A stretch of DNA of 44,118 nt, taken from the NCBI GenBank assembly GCA_018398765.1, contig JAHBMJ010000573.1, forward strand, positions 1-44,118. Reading direction: 5' to 3'. Origin of the DNA: Chromera velia. Its lineage: Eukaryota > Sar > Chromeraceae. The translations under genes and the position numbers were made by a program. Numbering within the stretch: the stretch's first letter is position 1; each line of letters starts with the position of its first letter. The notes under the pieces are model-generated. The model did no database searches. It had not been told where the DNA came from and saw only the letters and a program-made list of their open reading frames with translations. Shown in pieces: positions 24,682-35,110 of the stretch.

Positions 24682-24698
24682 CCCCCCCCCCCCCCCCN
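24682..24698. other. C16 homopolymer ending in an undetermined base
   Basis: Sixteen C residues followed by N at 24698. This marks unresolved length in the assembly. Confidence 0.95.
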
Positions 24699-25078
24699 TG
24701 CTCCTAACACGCCCGCCGTTGAGCAGTGCCTCATATGAATTGAAAACAAAACAGTTATGATCATGAGAAGAAATGTTTCAATCGGATTGATTCAAAGCTA
24801 TTCAGATACATTTCTTATTGTGTTTTTGTCTTAGTGTTGATTTATATTAATTTACGATGATAAGTACCAGACAATTTATAGTTTTGAAAAAATATATACT
24901 CTATATATACATTTTTTCATTTCATTTTTTAAACATCTTACTAAGCTTAAATAGCCTTAAATAAATTATGAAAATCAATTAGTTTAAAGGTCAAACTATC
25001 TATTTTAATGTTTTAAAAACTAAATTTTTCAAAGTCACTTTCCAGTACAAAAGTTTCAATTGTCAGTACAGTCAGTTT

Positions 25079-25321
25079 AGACTAGCTTGCCAAGAAAGGA
25101 CAGTCTTAAGACCGGGCAAACAGAACGAACAATCTCAGTGAGAAGGCTGAGAGTGGATTAAATCTAACCAGTCCCGGGGCCCGCATGAATGCAAAGATAA
25201 GCTTTCCGGGGCCAGACAGACAGAACGCAGCGGTGGGCGATCAAAACAAAGGCGGTGCACATGCGAGAAGGACCGAACGGCGGCAGCGGAACGGCGGCAT
25301 TGCGGGAGGTAGGACACTACA
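25079..25321 (+). repeat. Right LTR, 3' part
   Basis: Continues from ACTAGCTTGC to GGTAGGACACTACA and matches the second half of the left LTR. It is followed by ATAC, the target duplication. Confidence 0.85.
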
Positions 25322-25765
25322 ATACATATACCATACAGCTAGACAGAGCCCAAGTGCTGTGCCCAGTGGCAATTCATTCATTCAATGATATGATAATTTA
25401 TCATTCATACATCTATATTAATTTTAAACAATTTATTTATATTTCCATGGATATATTCTGAATCCGGAATCCCAGATAATGACTTAGATTTAAAAAGTCT
25501 ACAGACAAAAGTATAAAACATACAAACTAATACAAACCTAGATACAAACAAACTTTATTAAATTGTTTATGTTTCTAAATATTTTTAAAAGAAAAAAACA
25601 CATTATCACAATGTTTAAGCTAGCTTAGTATAGAGCATTAATTAATTATTATCATCAGCACTGATTGAGTGTATTTCAGCAGCAGGAGCTTCATCATCAT
25701 CATTATATTATACATCATTGATCGCCATCGGCCCATAATATATATAAAGAAATAAATATTTGTTT
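25322..25765. other. No gene recognised; AT-rich
   Basis: AT-rich sequence with an ATC run near 25690-25710 and CATCGGCCCATAA near 25730, a tail-like motif also found near 8610. Confidence 0.5.
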
Positions 25766-25879
25766 AGGTTAGTTAGTTAGTTAGTTAGAAGATGCCTAAC
25801 CCCAGTTGGAGCGCTAAGCTCCCGGGCGGCATATACATGCATGGTTATTGTTTATTAAGTCACCGGTGGAGTTGATCAG

Positions 25880-26311
25880 TTAATCACTTTCTAGAATAGG
25901 GAGACAGGCATCAAAGAGATAGACCGGATGCGAGTATAGAAGCGATCGAATGACATTACGGATAAAGAGTTCAGATGTACTTGCACCGGGGAGTAGACAG
26001 TTACAATCATTTGAATTAATGGATTCCAGCTCAGCCAGGCAGTGCAGGAATTCTCTTTCATCCAACCTCTTGATACATGAAAAAAGTCTATGCATGAAGT
26101 CATCAACACACCGAATGTAAGAATTATATACATAGAGTTTGTGGTCACTACATTCAACAGACAGAGCACTGCTTTCGCCTTGAGGGTTAAATAAGAGCAG
26201 ACGTAAGAAACCGAACAGAGAGCTGTTGGTTACTGTGATAGCAGATCGAAGGAGGGCGAAAAAGGAGTAAAAACCAGAGGCGGATTTGTTGCAAAGAAGA
26301 AACATAAACAT
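25880..26311 (-). pseudogene. LINE C-terminal fragment
   Basis: An open frame of 143 codons follows the reverse transcriptase on the same strand but in another frame. It contains YIRCVDDFMHRLFSC and CLAELESINSN. I do not recognise a named domain. Its position makes it the end of the polyprotein; the stop is at 25880. Confidence 0.55.
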
Positions 26312-26864
26312 GCAATGAGAGGAGGGAAAAGCTTGTTGAAGGGGGGTGAGCTTGGCAAAAGGAGGGAAATATGAAGAAGCGATAGCCCCCGCCTGCCGCG
26401 TACAGACCTCTTCCGCAACTGCATGTCTAGCTCTGCCCTTAAAGAAAAGACAGCCGGTGCCTTGAACTCTCCGTCGCTGCTACCCGCTGATGCCAGGGTA
26501 TTGTGGCACTCCCACTGCTAACGAACAAACAAAATCCAGACTAGCCCAACAAAACAGCCGCAAGGACTCCGAGGCTCTCAAAAACTCTGAACAAGTGTTT
26601 CCCTTCCAGGCACGTAGCATTACAGCAGGAATGGTGTGCATAGTTTGCGAGAGCGAGCATCACCAGTCGGCCACTCTAGAGCAAAGCAGGGCTTTTGCAA
26701 GAAGCAGGCTAAAAATACACAGGGAGGGCAAACGAAGACTGCGAGCAGACAGGCGGCCAGACCAGCTGCAAAGCATCGATTATAAGAAGATCGGCATCAT
26801 GAAGAGGGAAGCATTCGAGGCAGTACAGTGCGACAGGGGACCAACACGCTCTAAAAATATTCAT

Positions 26865-28251
26865 CTACACATCTACACTGAAGGGACTCATGCTGGCAAT
26901 CAGACCAAACACAGCCCCCACGGCGCGGGAGGCCGAAGCAAGACGTGATTCAACTGTCTCATTGAGACATTCCCCCTCAAAGAACAGGCACCCCAGGTAC
27001 TTGTATTCTGTTGTTGCCCATTTAACCTCTTTCCCTTCATATACCACCAAACCAGAGCTTTCCTTAAATGCAGAGGCAGACAGGCGGAGAATCTTTGTCT
27101 TTTTCAGATTGACTGTAAGTCTCCATTCTTTGCAATACTTCTCTAGAGCAGAGAATTTCTTTTGAAAGTCTGAGACAGAATGAGCAAGAAAGCAAAGATC
27201 GTCAGCATAACCTAAACTGTCTAAGACACAATCATCCAGCAAAACTAGCTCCCGGGGCTGGCTTGCTCTCTGGCTCCTCTCCACTGCCCACTTCCATTTC
27301 TACGTCTGCTTGCTCTCGCTCGACTGCCTCGCTGGCATGCCTTGCCTCGCTCTTGCTTGCAAAACACACATGGGGGAGATCATTTATGTACAGGAGAAAA
27401 AAAATAGGCGAGAGAGCATCCCCTTGCTTCACTCCAGCTCCCTCCCAAAAATGTAGAGAGTCCCCGTCAACCTTGCCCCATACCTCTCTGTACAATTTAC
27501 AGATTATGCAGATGTCTGCCTCATACACGCCCTCATTTCTCAGTTTCTGAATTAACTTTGCTCTTGGCACTGTATCAAACGCCTTTGAAAAGTCAACAAA
27601 ACCTGCCAATAGAGCCTTTCTTTTCTTTTTGCACGAAGAGATGATAGAGGCAAGAGCATTAACCCCCTCTCTCGTTCCCATCCCTTCATGGAACCCCAAC
27701 TGTCTGAAGTCAAGACGGACCTGGAAACGCACACGGCAGTCCATCAGGAGGCCGAAAAGTTTTGCAAAAGGGTTCATAACATAGATTGGTCTCCATTCGT
27801 TGGGAGAGGGGGAAGTAGGGCCTTTCGGAACTGGGCAAATGTGCAAAACATTCCATGAAGGAGGCCAGCAAGCATGAATATGCATCAGGTTAAATAAAAT
27901 AAAAAATAAAAAGCGGGAGAGGGCAGATTCAGCAAAGCAGAGATCTAGCTGTGCAAAAAAGATACCTTTAAGGCCAGCAGCTTTCTTCTTGTTCATTTTC
28001 TTCAGGTGGGAAGAGATCTGGTGAAAAGAGAAGGGCAGAGCAGAGGGGTGGAAGGGAGGAACGGCAGGGGGATGGACCGAAGGGAGAGGCTCCTCGTTCG
28101 AATCTTCAAAAACACCCGCCCAATGGTTCGAGAATGCACGGGAAGACGGGCATGATGCACCACTAGCCGACGAGGCGGCTTTCTTCTTCCTTTTCCAAAG
28201 GGAGAGAGGATCCTTGTGGAGTTCTTCTTGAACCCTTTGTACTTTTTTCTT
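26865..28251 (-). pseudogene. LINE reverse transcriptase
   Basis: HLKKMNKKKAAGLKGI, PVPKGPTSPSPNEWRPI, GFVDFSKAFDTVPR, GVKQGDALSPIFFLLYINDL and YADDLCFLAHS follow in order. These are the fingers and palm blocks of non-LTR reverse transcriptase, with catalytic Asp in FVDFSKAFD and YADD. A one-base frame change lies between the GDALSP and YADD blocks (about 27230-27290). Downstream, ALYCLECF and a dL..iDalQ segment (about 26830-26750) continue the usual thumb region past several TAG stops. Confidence 0.93.
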
Positions 28252-28254
28252 CTT

Positions 28255-29883
28255 CTAAACAGCCTGTTTGCGTTTAAAGAGGCTACGGCGGACCTGGGAT
28301 AGTCTCTGAAGGCGATCGCATTCCAACCCTCTCCCACCCACATCTCTCACCAACTTCCAAACGCGGTCCGCCTCCCTCACTTCTTTTTGTATGGACTTGT
28401 ATTCTTCATCAAACCAAGCCTCTTTCGTTTTACGCTTAACCCCCAACCCAAACCCTGCTCCATCGTTTTTTGGTTTCACAGGCCCAACGAGCAGTCGAGA
28501 CCACTCCTGAACAAATCTGAGGAGGCAAGCGCGACTGTCCTCAGCCCTCTTTTACGGGGAAAAGAGGGGATCAAGCGAGTCAGAGGGGTCAAAAAAGAAA
28601 GGGCAGGGGGATTCGGGAGGAGGAGAAGGGATAGGCGGCTCCACAAAAGGCTCAATCTGGTTGTAATATTCCCATAGACCCGGCCAGCGCTGTTTTGCAA
28701 AACTTTTAACTGCAGCTGCCAATGGTGCAAGCTCTTCATCTGATACGGGTGTGGATCGGTTGGAATAGAAGAGCGAAGGGCATTCAGAAAGGTTCTGGTG
28801 GGGCAGAAGGGCGTCTTTTTGCTCTGGTTCGATTGGAGGGGGCCAGAGGGAAAAAGAGACAGATGCGTGGTCGGGGGAGGCAATGCCATCAAATTCAACC
28901 TTCCAATTAGCGATCCTCTCAACAACAGAGGGGTCAGTCAATACATAATCTATGGCGGAGGTAGGATTTGACATCCATGACTGTCTGGAGTAATGCGTGC
29001 AGAGACCAGGGAAGTCAAACTCTTTTCCACCCACCTTTTCTTTCAATCCATTCGAGGGGATAAGGTTCGAGTCGCTGCGGAGCTGAATAAAATTCTTTCT
29101 GCAGGGCTTGACTTCTTGTGTGGATTCAGAAAACCATTCAAACAACGGTCTGTCTGCTTCAGTTTTGGGCCCCTCCCCCACAATACCACTATCTCCATTG
29201 CCTCCCCCCTCAAAAAGCTTCTCACTGCTACCAGACTCATTGGGCAGAAGGAGGAGATCTGTACAGGATCAGAGAAGATTCTCAGGTAAAAAGGAGCCTG
29301 TATGCGTGTTGCAGTCCCCAACCACAACTCTATTGATATCCAGAGGGACCCCTCCAAAAAGGTCACTCAAATGGTCAGAGACCTTGCTATCTCTGTGATC
29401 TGACCAGGAGCCAAGCAGGTAGACGCCAAAGATGTGAACCCTTCTAGAACCTCCCAACAGAACTCTTGTTTCCACTACACTGGGGCCGATCAGCAAGATT
29501 TCAGGTTTTAATTCGCTTCATCTTTCTTCTCGAACTAACATACAAACTTCCCCAGTTTTCAATTCCCTATCATACGCTGCCCTACACGTGCCCAACTGCT
29601 GCTAGTACCATTCTCTGTGACTGAAATTCTTTCCCTTCCACCCCTCGCACGAAACGTCCCTCATGACCTCTAACGTCTCTGTCAAGATCACAATATCACA
29701 ATCAATATCACTCAGCCAATGAGCGAGGGAAGCATCCTCTTCCCTGGCCTTCAGGCCGGCGACATTCAGGGTAACAATTTTTGCTCTCCCATCCCGGGCC
29801 CTAATTGTGGCCAGAACCTTCCTTTCTGCCACCTTCCTTCTCTTTCTCCAAAAAGCTCTTCTCAACTCTTCCAAATGCTTCAA
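28255..29883 (-). pseudogene. LINE endonuclease domain (EEP fold) with linker
   Basis: It starts with KIVTLNVAGLK and DIVILTET (the N-x-x-G and E motifs), then VVVGDCNTHTG (usually GDFN), then SAIDYVLTDP and SPDHASVSF (the S-x-H box with the catalytic D and H). This endonuclease nicks target DNA to prime reverse transcription. In-frame stops at 29602 (TAG), about 29514 (TGA), 29269 (TGA), 28552 (TAA) and 28255 (TAG) inactivate it, while the frame itself stays aligned throughout. The Phe-to-Cys change in GDFN is a further sign of decay. Confidence 0.88.
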
Positions 29884-29922
29884 ATTATCTGCTGACTCCC
29901 ATGAATGCGAAAAAGCAGGGCC

Positions 29923-31615
29923 CTAATCCACATAATACTCCCTCTGCCCCCTCTCATTGATGCGGGTGCTAGTGCGGGTGTCTAATACCTGTACCACCTC
30001 CCACTCCGTCTCCGAAGCAACCGAGCCCCCTGCTTCCCCCAGCTGATCCGGCTGAGACTCTCGGGACGCAACGTCTGCCTTCTTACTTTCTCTTCTTTTC
30101 TTCCCCCTTCCGTTTCTACGATTCTTCCTCTCTGTCCCAGACAAAAGAGATCAATCCAAGCAAAAAGACTCTGGAGAGGCTTGGCTGCAGGGAGGGGAAG
30201 AAGACAAAAAGTCAGGTACGATATCAGAGGCAGGAGAGGAGAGAGTCGAGTTGGAAAGAGAGGAGAGGAACTTGCCTGCAGTTGCATCCGAGGTCATCAC
30301 GCTCGAGCATGCCATCTCCCCATCCGATGCATCCTCAGACAAAATATCATATCTCTCTCTCCCTTTACTTTTCTCTCCATCCCCCAATTTGCTACCTGAG
30401 GCCTGCCTGTTCGACTGCTGCTCCCCTTTTCCACATTCTCTCTACAGGAGGGGTAGGAAAGAAAAAGCAGAACGAGAACGGATGGGTGGAGGGAGAGGGA
30501 GAGAAGAAGCTGAGGAGAAGAAAGAAACACCATGAAAAACACCGTAACTTGGTCCGCAGGCCGCTTGAACAACAGGCAGAGAGGACAGGGAGGAGTAAAA
30601 AGGAGGGAGTGCTACTGGAGGTGGGGTGAGGGGAAATGGAAGTGAGGTAGGTGGAGAACGAGCAGGAACAGTAAAGTTGGGAGGCAGTGGCACATTCGGG
30701 AGAGTGGAAGGGAAGACTGAACAGAAAAGGGAAGAAGGAGAAAGGAAAAGAAAACCGTGCGAAGGAGAACTCGAGTGCCTCCGACCGCCTGGCCTCTCAC
30801 CACCTCCCCTTTCCCGTTCCTTAGCTCCCTCTTCTTTTCCCATATCAGAACCGGGAGCGGAGTAGGAAGAAGAGCGAGTTAAAGAAGGTGGGGGTGAGGA
30901 TGGAGGAAGGAGATGTGAAAGTCGGAGAGGAGTGCGAAAAGAGGCCTGCCTGTTTGTCTTCTTTCCCCCGTTTGCACATCCTCCTTCCCAGTCAACAAGC
31001 AGAGGAAGGAAGGAGTCCATACCATCAACACAAGAACAAATATACATACCATAAATCTAAGAAGGAGGAGGAGGAGGTTCAGAAGGGGGACGAGGAGCCT
31101 CTGGGGAAGGAGGTAGAGGGTGAGGTGGCGGGGGGGGAAGAAAATAAGATGGGGAAGGGGAAAGCAACGGAGACGAGCAGAGGGTTGGGGCGGGGGGTTG
31201 AACAGAACTAAGACAAAAATCTATGAATACAAAAAAAGGGGGGGGAATAACAGATGAGGACCGACCAAAAGCGAACTGAGAGGCAATAGGGAGAGAGAGA
31301 CATGGAGGAACACATGGAAAGGATGTATCATTCAGCAAACATATACGATATACAGGGGGGAGGGAAGAAGCGGGAGAGAGCGAGCTGGAGAGGGTATGGT
31401 GGGGGAAGAAAAAGAACACGAATCTGAAGATGAACAAGAGATGGTAGGGAAAGGACCTGGGCTAGATTAAGAGAGAGGAGGGGAGGAAGAGGGGGAGGGG
31501 GAAGCCAAACATTCTGTATTCAGTGCACCATCAGAAATCACCTATCCCTGTGCCCTTTTCAATTCTCTTCTTGCTTCTTTTTTTCTGTCTTTTACCCGTC
31601 TGTTCCTCTTCGTTG
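29923..31615 (-). pseudogene. LINE ORF1-like region, S/P-rich then acidic/basic
   Basis: The start is basic in the sister copy (MTRKKTTRRN). Then come long Pro/Ser-rich stretches, a CSCVDGMDSFLP segment near 31035, RYDILSEDAS near 30350 (an acidic motif often seen in LINE ORF1 proteins), and a Lys/Arg-rich stretch near 30120. Stops lie at 31057, 30442, 30151 and 29923. The sister copy has TGG where this copy has the TAG at 31057, and also has CAG and CAA where this copy has TAG and TAA near the 5' end. Confidence 0.7.
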
Positions 31616-32334
31616 TTTTTTTTTTTGTTCAATTTTTCTTCAGCGATTTGTTAAATCTCTCATTCATTGACCGAATCTGAGTTTTGTTCAGTTCACATCT
31701 AGGTCTAGCTACAGTTTCTTATTGGAGCTACAACTAAAGCTAGAAAATCAACAAGACTCGGACTTGCATGCATGAACTGCCAGGAGCTAGGCTGCGCTGG
31801 CTTAGTCAATTCATTCATTTATTCAAAACCAGATTTAAGTTAATCATTCAACGTATATATTCTCAGCCAGGACAAGATAATATAACTTTTATTTAATATA
31901 TTAATATAAGATAATGTAATTATATAGGTCTAGACGTACGATTTATCGCTTCTACTAACATTGAAGTGCGCTGCTAATTTGTGCTAAAAGAGGGAATTGA
32001 AGTTCCGCCCAGCGTCCTGCACGAGCATTCTTCAAACATGGCCTGACCGAGCTAGAGCCCTGTATGTCAGCAGTGACAGGGACGGCTGGTCGATCCCAGA
32101 GCCGGTGTTGTCTGCAGCCCACTGATCGAGCTCTGCTTTTCATCATCTCTTTTGTCTTTCTTTCATTTCTGGTTTCGTTTCTTGCGTCTCTGCTTTACCC
32201 TCTTCTTCCTCCATGATTCACTTTTTCTTTCAGCTGCATCTTCGAGAGAGAGGAAACAGATGAGAGAGGAAGAACACGATCCACCTCCATTTGTCTCCTC
32301 AGACTTCCCTCTCTCCCTCACTCTCTCTTTTCTT
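31616..32334. other. No gene recognised; 3' flank of the acyltransferase gene
   Basis: Positions 31800-31950 are AT-rich. TGCATGCA occurs at 31765. A pyrimidine-rich + strand stretch (32150-32335) lies just past the stop of the minus-strand gene. Confidence 0.5.
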
Positions 32335-33519
32335 TCAAGCCTTCGGATTCTGTTGGAGCGTATGGACTCCCACGAGAGCTGCGAGGGGCTTTGCAGCATC
32401 ATACACGAAGGACTGCGTGGAAGCATCGGGAAGAGCAGACCTCCCGGCCTCCAGAAAGGTCGGCATAGAGTCCATAAAAAGGGTGCCGTACAATTGGTAG
32501 GACACCCAAAAGAGGAAGAAGGTCACGCTGGCTCGCACAACCGCAGGCAGCTTCAACAGCCAGTGCCTCTTTTTGTACACCCACGTTTCCAACCCCACCA
32601 GCAAACCGCTGGCACAGAAAAAGGCCAAAGCTTGCACCCGCCCCTTGCGAAAGGTGATATGGGCAACCCACGCATGGAGGACGCCACTTGCAAAGAATGC
32701 CAAAAACCCAGACTGACCAGAAGAGAACCCCCTGTTCTTTGCAGGGAAATACACGCACTCTTTCAATAGAGAAGAGATTAAGTGGTTGTAGCGAGTGCCC
32801 CACAACTCGCGGAGGGACACAGAAAGGAATGGATATCGGTTAAATGGAAGAACTTTGTACCTCCCCCCAGTGACGAGGAGGACAACAAAATTCTGCAAGT
32901 CAAGGTGCGCCATACCGACGACAATCGAGGCAGTGAACCAAAAAAGAAGTCTCTGTTTGCCTTGAAAAGGCGCGGTCAATCCCTCTGTGTGAGCGAGATC
33001 CCACATCTTACTGAACACAACCACGTTCAACACAGTCTTCGTGACCAGACAGACCAAGCACTCCAACGCATACAGAACTGTGTTTTGCATAGACGGAAGA
33101 CGCTTTCCGATACCAAGGCAGTTGATTTCTTCATCCTCTGGTTTCCTCACCTTGCAGAGGGGGAAGGCAAACCAGGCAAAGTCCCCAACGAATCGAAGGA
33201 AGTCTCTCCACATCGGTGCTTTGTTCATCTTCTCGACTTCCTCTGCCTCATAGTCTCTCTTCAGCCTCTCCTGACGGAAGAAAATCAATTCAGTCCACTT
33301 CAAGGGAGGGATGAAACCGAAGCACGACATCATCAGTGTACTGGGAGTCGCCACAGGAAGGGGCGGACTGATTGCAAACGCACCTATGTAGGAGGACCAC
33401 ACGGCAACTGCCGCGCCCCCCTTTACCCACAAGGAGGAGGACCGAGAGGCCCAGTAGGAAAGAGGGGCAGCCACCAACGTGGCCGCTCCAAGAAGCGCCC
33501 CTACTCGGGCTTCTGACAT
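32335..33519 (-). CDS. MBOAT-family wax synthase-like O-acyltransferase
   Basis: A 394-residue multi-pass membrane protein in one exon. The ATG at 33519-33517 is the first after an in-frame TAG four codons further upstream. Family evidence: FLSVSLRELWGTRYN at residues 231-245 matches the [S/D]LxxFWGrRWN signature of wax synthases, and SGVLHAWV at 278-285 carries the conserved His (H282) in a hydrophobic segment. Likely membrane segments lie near 8-25, 35-52, 145-170, 190-216, 270-290, 296-312 and 325-346; a charged loop at 80-100 is probably cytosolic. Enzymes of this type join a fatty acyl-CoA to a long-chain alcohol (wax ester) or a related acceptor in the ER membrane; the substrate here cannot be read from the sequence. 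It is the cleanest host gene in the window. Flanked on both sides by retroelement sequence. Confidence 0.87.
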   Translation of the reverse strand: MSEARVGALLGAATLVAAPLSYWASRSSSLWVKGGAAVAVWSSYIGAFAISPPLPVATPSTLMMSCFGFIPPLKWTELIFFRQERLKRDYEAEEVEKMNKAPMWRDFLRFVGDFAWFAFPLCKVRKPEDEEINCLGIGKRLPSMQNTVLYALECLVCLVTKTVLNVVVFSKMWDLAHTEGLTAPFQGKQRLLFWFTASIVVGMAHLDLQNFVVLLVTGGRYKVLPFNRYPFLSVSLRELWGTRYNHLISSLLKECVYFPAKNRGFSSGQSGFLAFFASGVLHAWVAHITFRKGRVQALAFFCASGLLVGLETWVYKKRHWLLKLPAVVRASVTFFLFWVSYQLYGTLFMDSMPTFLEAGRSALPDASTQSFVYDAAKPLAALVGVHTLQQNPKA

Positions 33520-34773
33520 GTCAATTCGATGCTACTTGTATTTGCACCCCCAAATCGCATGCAGGGACCAGACTGAGGCCGTTGCTGTCTGACCACGAGA
33601 TCTTCTCTGATTGGTGGCCGCACTATTGTACTGCATGTGAAGACCAGCAATGGTGCTTGCGACATTGTACAAATCGATCGGTGATCGCAAAGAGATGTCA
33701 AGATCAGCGAACCGTACAATATGCTTTGTATAGACCAATATAGACCCGTCTACGTGCATGCACCCCATCAGAGATCTTTACCCCAATAGGGTCCGCGGGG
33801 GATCGCGGGCTCCCCCCCCCCCCTCCCCCGGCCCCCCCCATGCACCCATGCACCCACATGCAATATCACAGTCACCCCAAGAAGGACCAGAGAGACACTA
33901 AAGATAAGACAAGAAGGAAGTCTGTCTTCAAGCGCAGGCGCGCGCGCGTACGTTAACGTTATGTACATGTTGGTATATTTTTTTTGTATTTTGTACGTTA
34001 GATTTTTGTATGAATTTTACAGTCAGATTGTCTTTTTCGTACTTTCTATGCTCTGGGCTCTTCGGTACTCTTCGGCCATCTTTGGTGACTTGCATACATA
34101 CATGCAGATATGATGATAATATTGAGCTCACCGCCAGGCCTAGGCGCCGGCATAGGTTTATGCCGTAAAAGCGTACACCATAGGTTCAGAAACCTAGGCA
34201 CCGACCAAAGTCATATGACACGGAGCCTGGATAATGCAGACGGAACCTCGATCGATTACTAATTAACTAATGCCAGGGCCACCAGGCTTAGAGAGGCAAA
34301 TGCACTCAAGCAAGGGAAGCGAAGATCTGGAAAAACCGAAGCCAGACATGATACTGAAAGGCGGCGCTCTTCTGTTACCGAAAGAAACCCAGAGAAGAAA
34401 AATCTCATCCAGAGACATGACGGGTCGTGTATGCATACTTCAGAAAGAAACTTACGAAAATTGTGACATGAAGGAAACCACAGGAAAAAACATGGATGCA
34501 ACGTAGGCAAAGCGCAAGCAAGAGCGGTACCGGAAAGATCCTGAAAGTGTCTGGGCTAAAGTATACCACTCCGCGGTGCATCACACACCACGCATATTCT
34601 TGCTTCGACAAAGATAGTTAAAGCAATTTGTATACACAAACAATACTCCCAAAAGCAACTTGGATCCACTTTACAAAGCACATACAAGCACGCAAATAAG
34701 AAAACTAATACACTGTCAGCTAAAAAATAAGAGACGTACAATCATCACAGTCCAATTAACTCCCTTCACGCAG
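33520..34773. other. Intergenic; upstream region of the acyltransferase; no gene recognised
   Basis: A C-rich stretch lies near 33805-33870 and GCGCGCGCG near 33940. TGCATGCA at 33755-33762 is 236 bp upstream of the acyltransferase ATG, a plausible place for a transcription factor site. Short frames at 34259-34741 have no recognisable motif. Confidence 0.45.
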
Positions 34774-35110
34774 CTAACTCAGGGTCCTCCTGTATAAAGC
34801 GGTCTCTCTCGTAAGATAGCTGCATGGAAAACTCCTGACCAAGAAGAGGGACTGGCTGGAACAGCCCTTTCTGACCCTGCCATGGAATGCAAAGGTCAGA
34901 ACATTGATCGCCACATATCTTTGCAGTGTGCAACCGAAGATCTTCCAGTAATGATCAGTCAACCAAGCCTGTACAGCCATTAGCTCACCCTCTGTCAAAA
35001 ACCCCGCCCTCGAGCTAGCCATACCGACCAGCTCTTTGATGAAAGAGACAGTTTCCCTGTCCGGACGTCCAAAGGTCTCGAAGACCAATGGGATAAACTA
35101 TAATCCCACA
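34774..35110 (-). pseudogene. Possible reverse-transcriptase C-terminal fragment
   Basis: The minus strand reads FIPLVFETFGRPDRETVSFI and then a short tail ending in a stop at 34774. The FxPxxxETxG motif is familiar from the region after the polymerase in some protist and animal non-LTR elements. A stop lies just upstream of it, near 35103, and no other retroelement domain adjoins. I rate this a decayed fragment of a different element from the LINE at 25.8-31.6 kb. Confidence 0.45.

Larger units (their letters stand above)
21581..25078. mobile_element. 3.5-kb TIR transposon inserted in the right LTR
   Basis: The ends are inverted repeats of about 48 bp with about three mismatches, starting AAACTGACTGTACTGACAAT. 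The flanking LTR sequence rejoins across it; the target duplication is at most 2-3 bp and imperfect (TTG/TAG). No transposase is visible, so it looks non-autonomous. Inside are a long hairpin (23225-23425), a 35-bp minisatellite (23775-24530), a C16 run with an N, and AT-rich ends. Confidence 0.82.
17424..25321 (+). mobile_element. Non-autonomous LTR retrotransposon with nested insertion
   Basis: Two direct repeats begin TGTAACAACTTCCTGCTGCC and end GGTAGGACACTACA, the TG..CA form of LTRs. The whole is flanked by ATAC on both sides (17420-17423 and 25322-25325), a 4-bp target duplication. The left LTR is 17424-17885; the internal part is 17886-21371; the right LTR is 21372-21580 plus 25079-25321, split by a TIR element. 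The internal region encodes no reverse transcriptase, integrase or protease that I can find, so it resembles a LARD-type element. No clear tRNA primer site or polypurine tract is visible. The two LTRs differ at many positions, so the insertion is old. Confidence 0.82.
25766..31615 (-). mobile_element. Nearly full-length LINE (non-LTR retrotransposon), inactivated
   Basis: On the minus strand, from high to low coordinates, lie a basic S/P-rich ORF1-like region (31615-29923), an exonuclease-endonuclease-phosphatase type endonuclease (29883-28720), a linker (28720-28050), reverse transcriptase (about 28030-26890) and a C-terminal part down to about 25880. It ends near (CTAA)n at 25766-25793, a likely 3' tail. 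The reading frame is shared from about 31437 to 27240 and is broken by stop codons rather than indels. Frame changes occur near 27250 and again between 26865 and 26311. A second, inverted copy of the 5' part lies at 42063-42937 and fixes the 5' border near 31615. Confidence 0.9.

Noticed and set aside
32782..33516. + strand 244-codon frame opposite the acyltransferase
   Set aside because: It is the antisense shadow of the minus-strand membrane protein; its composition is arbitrary and it has no motif.
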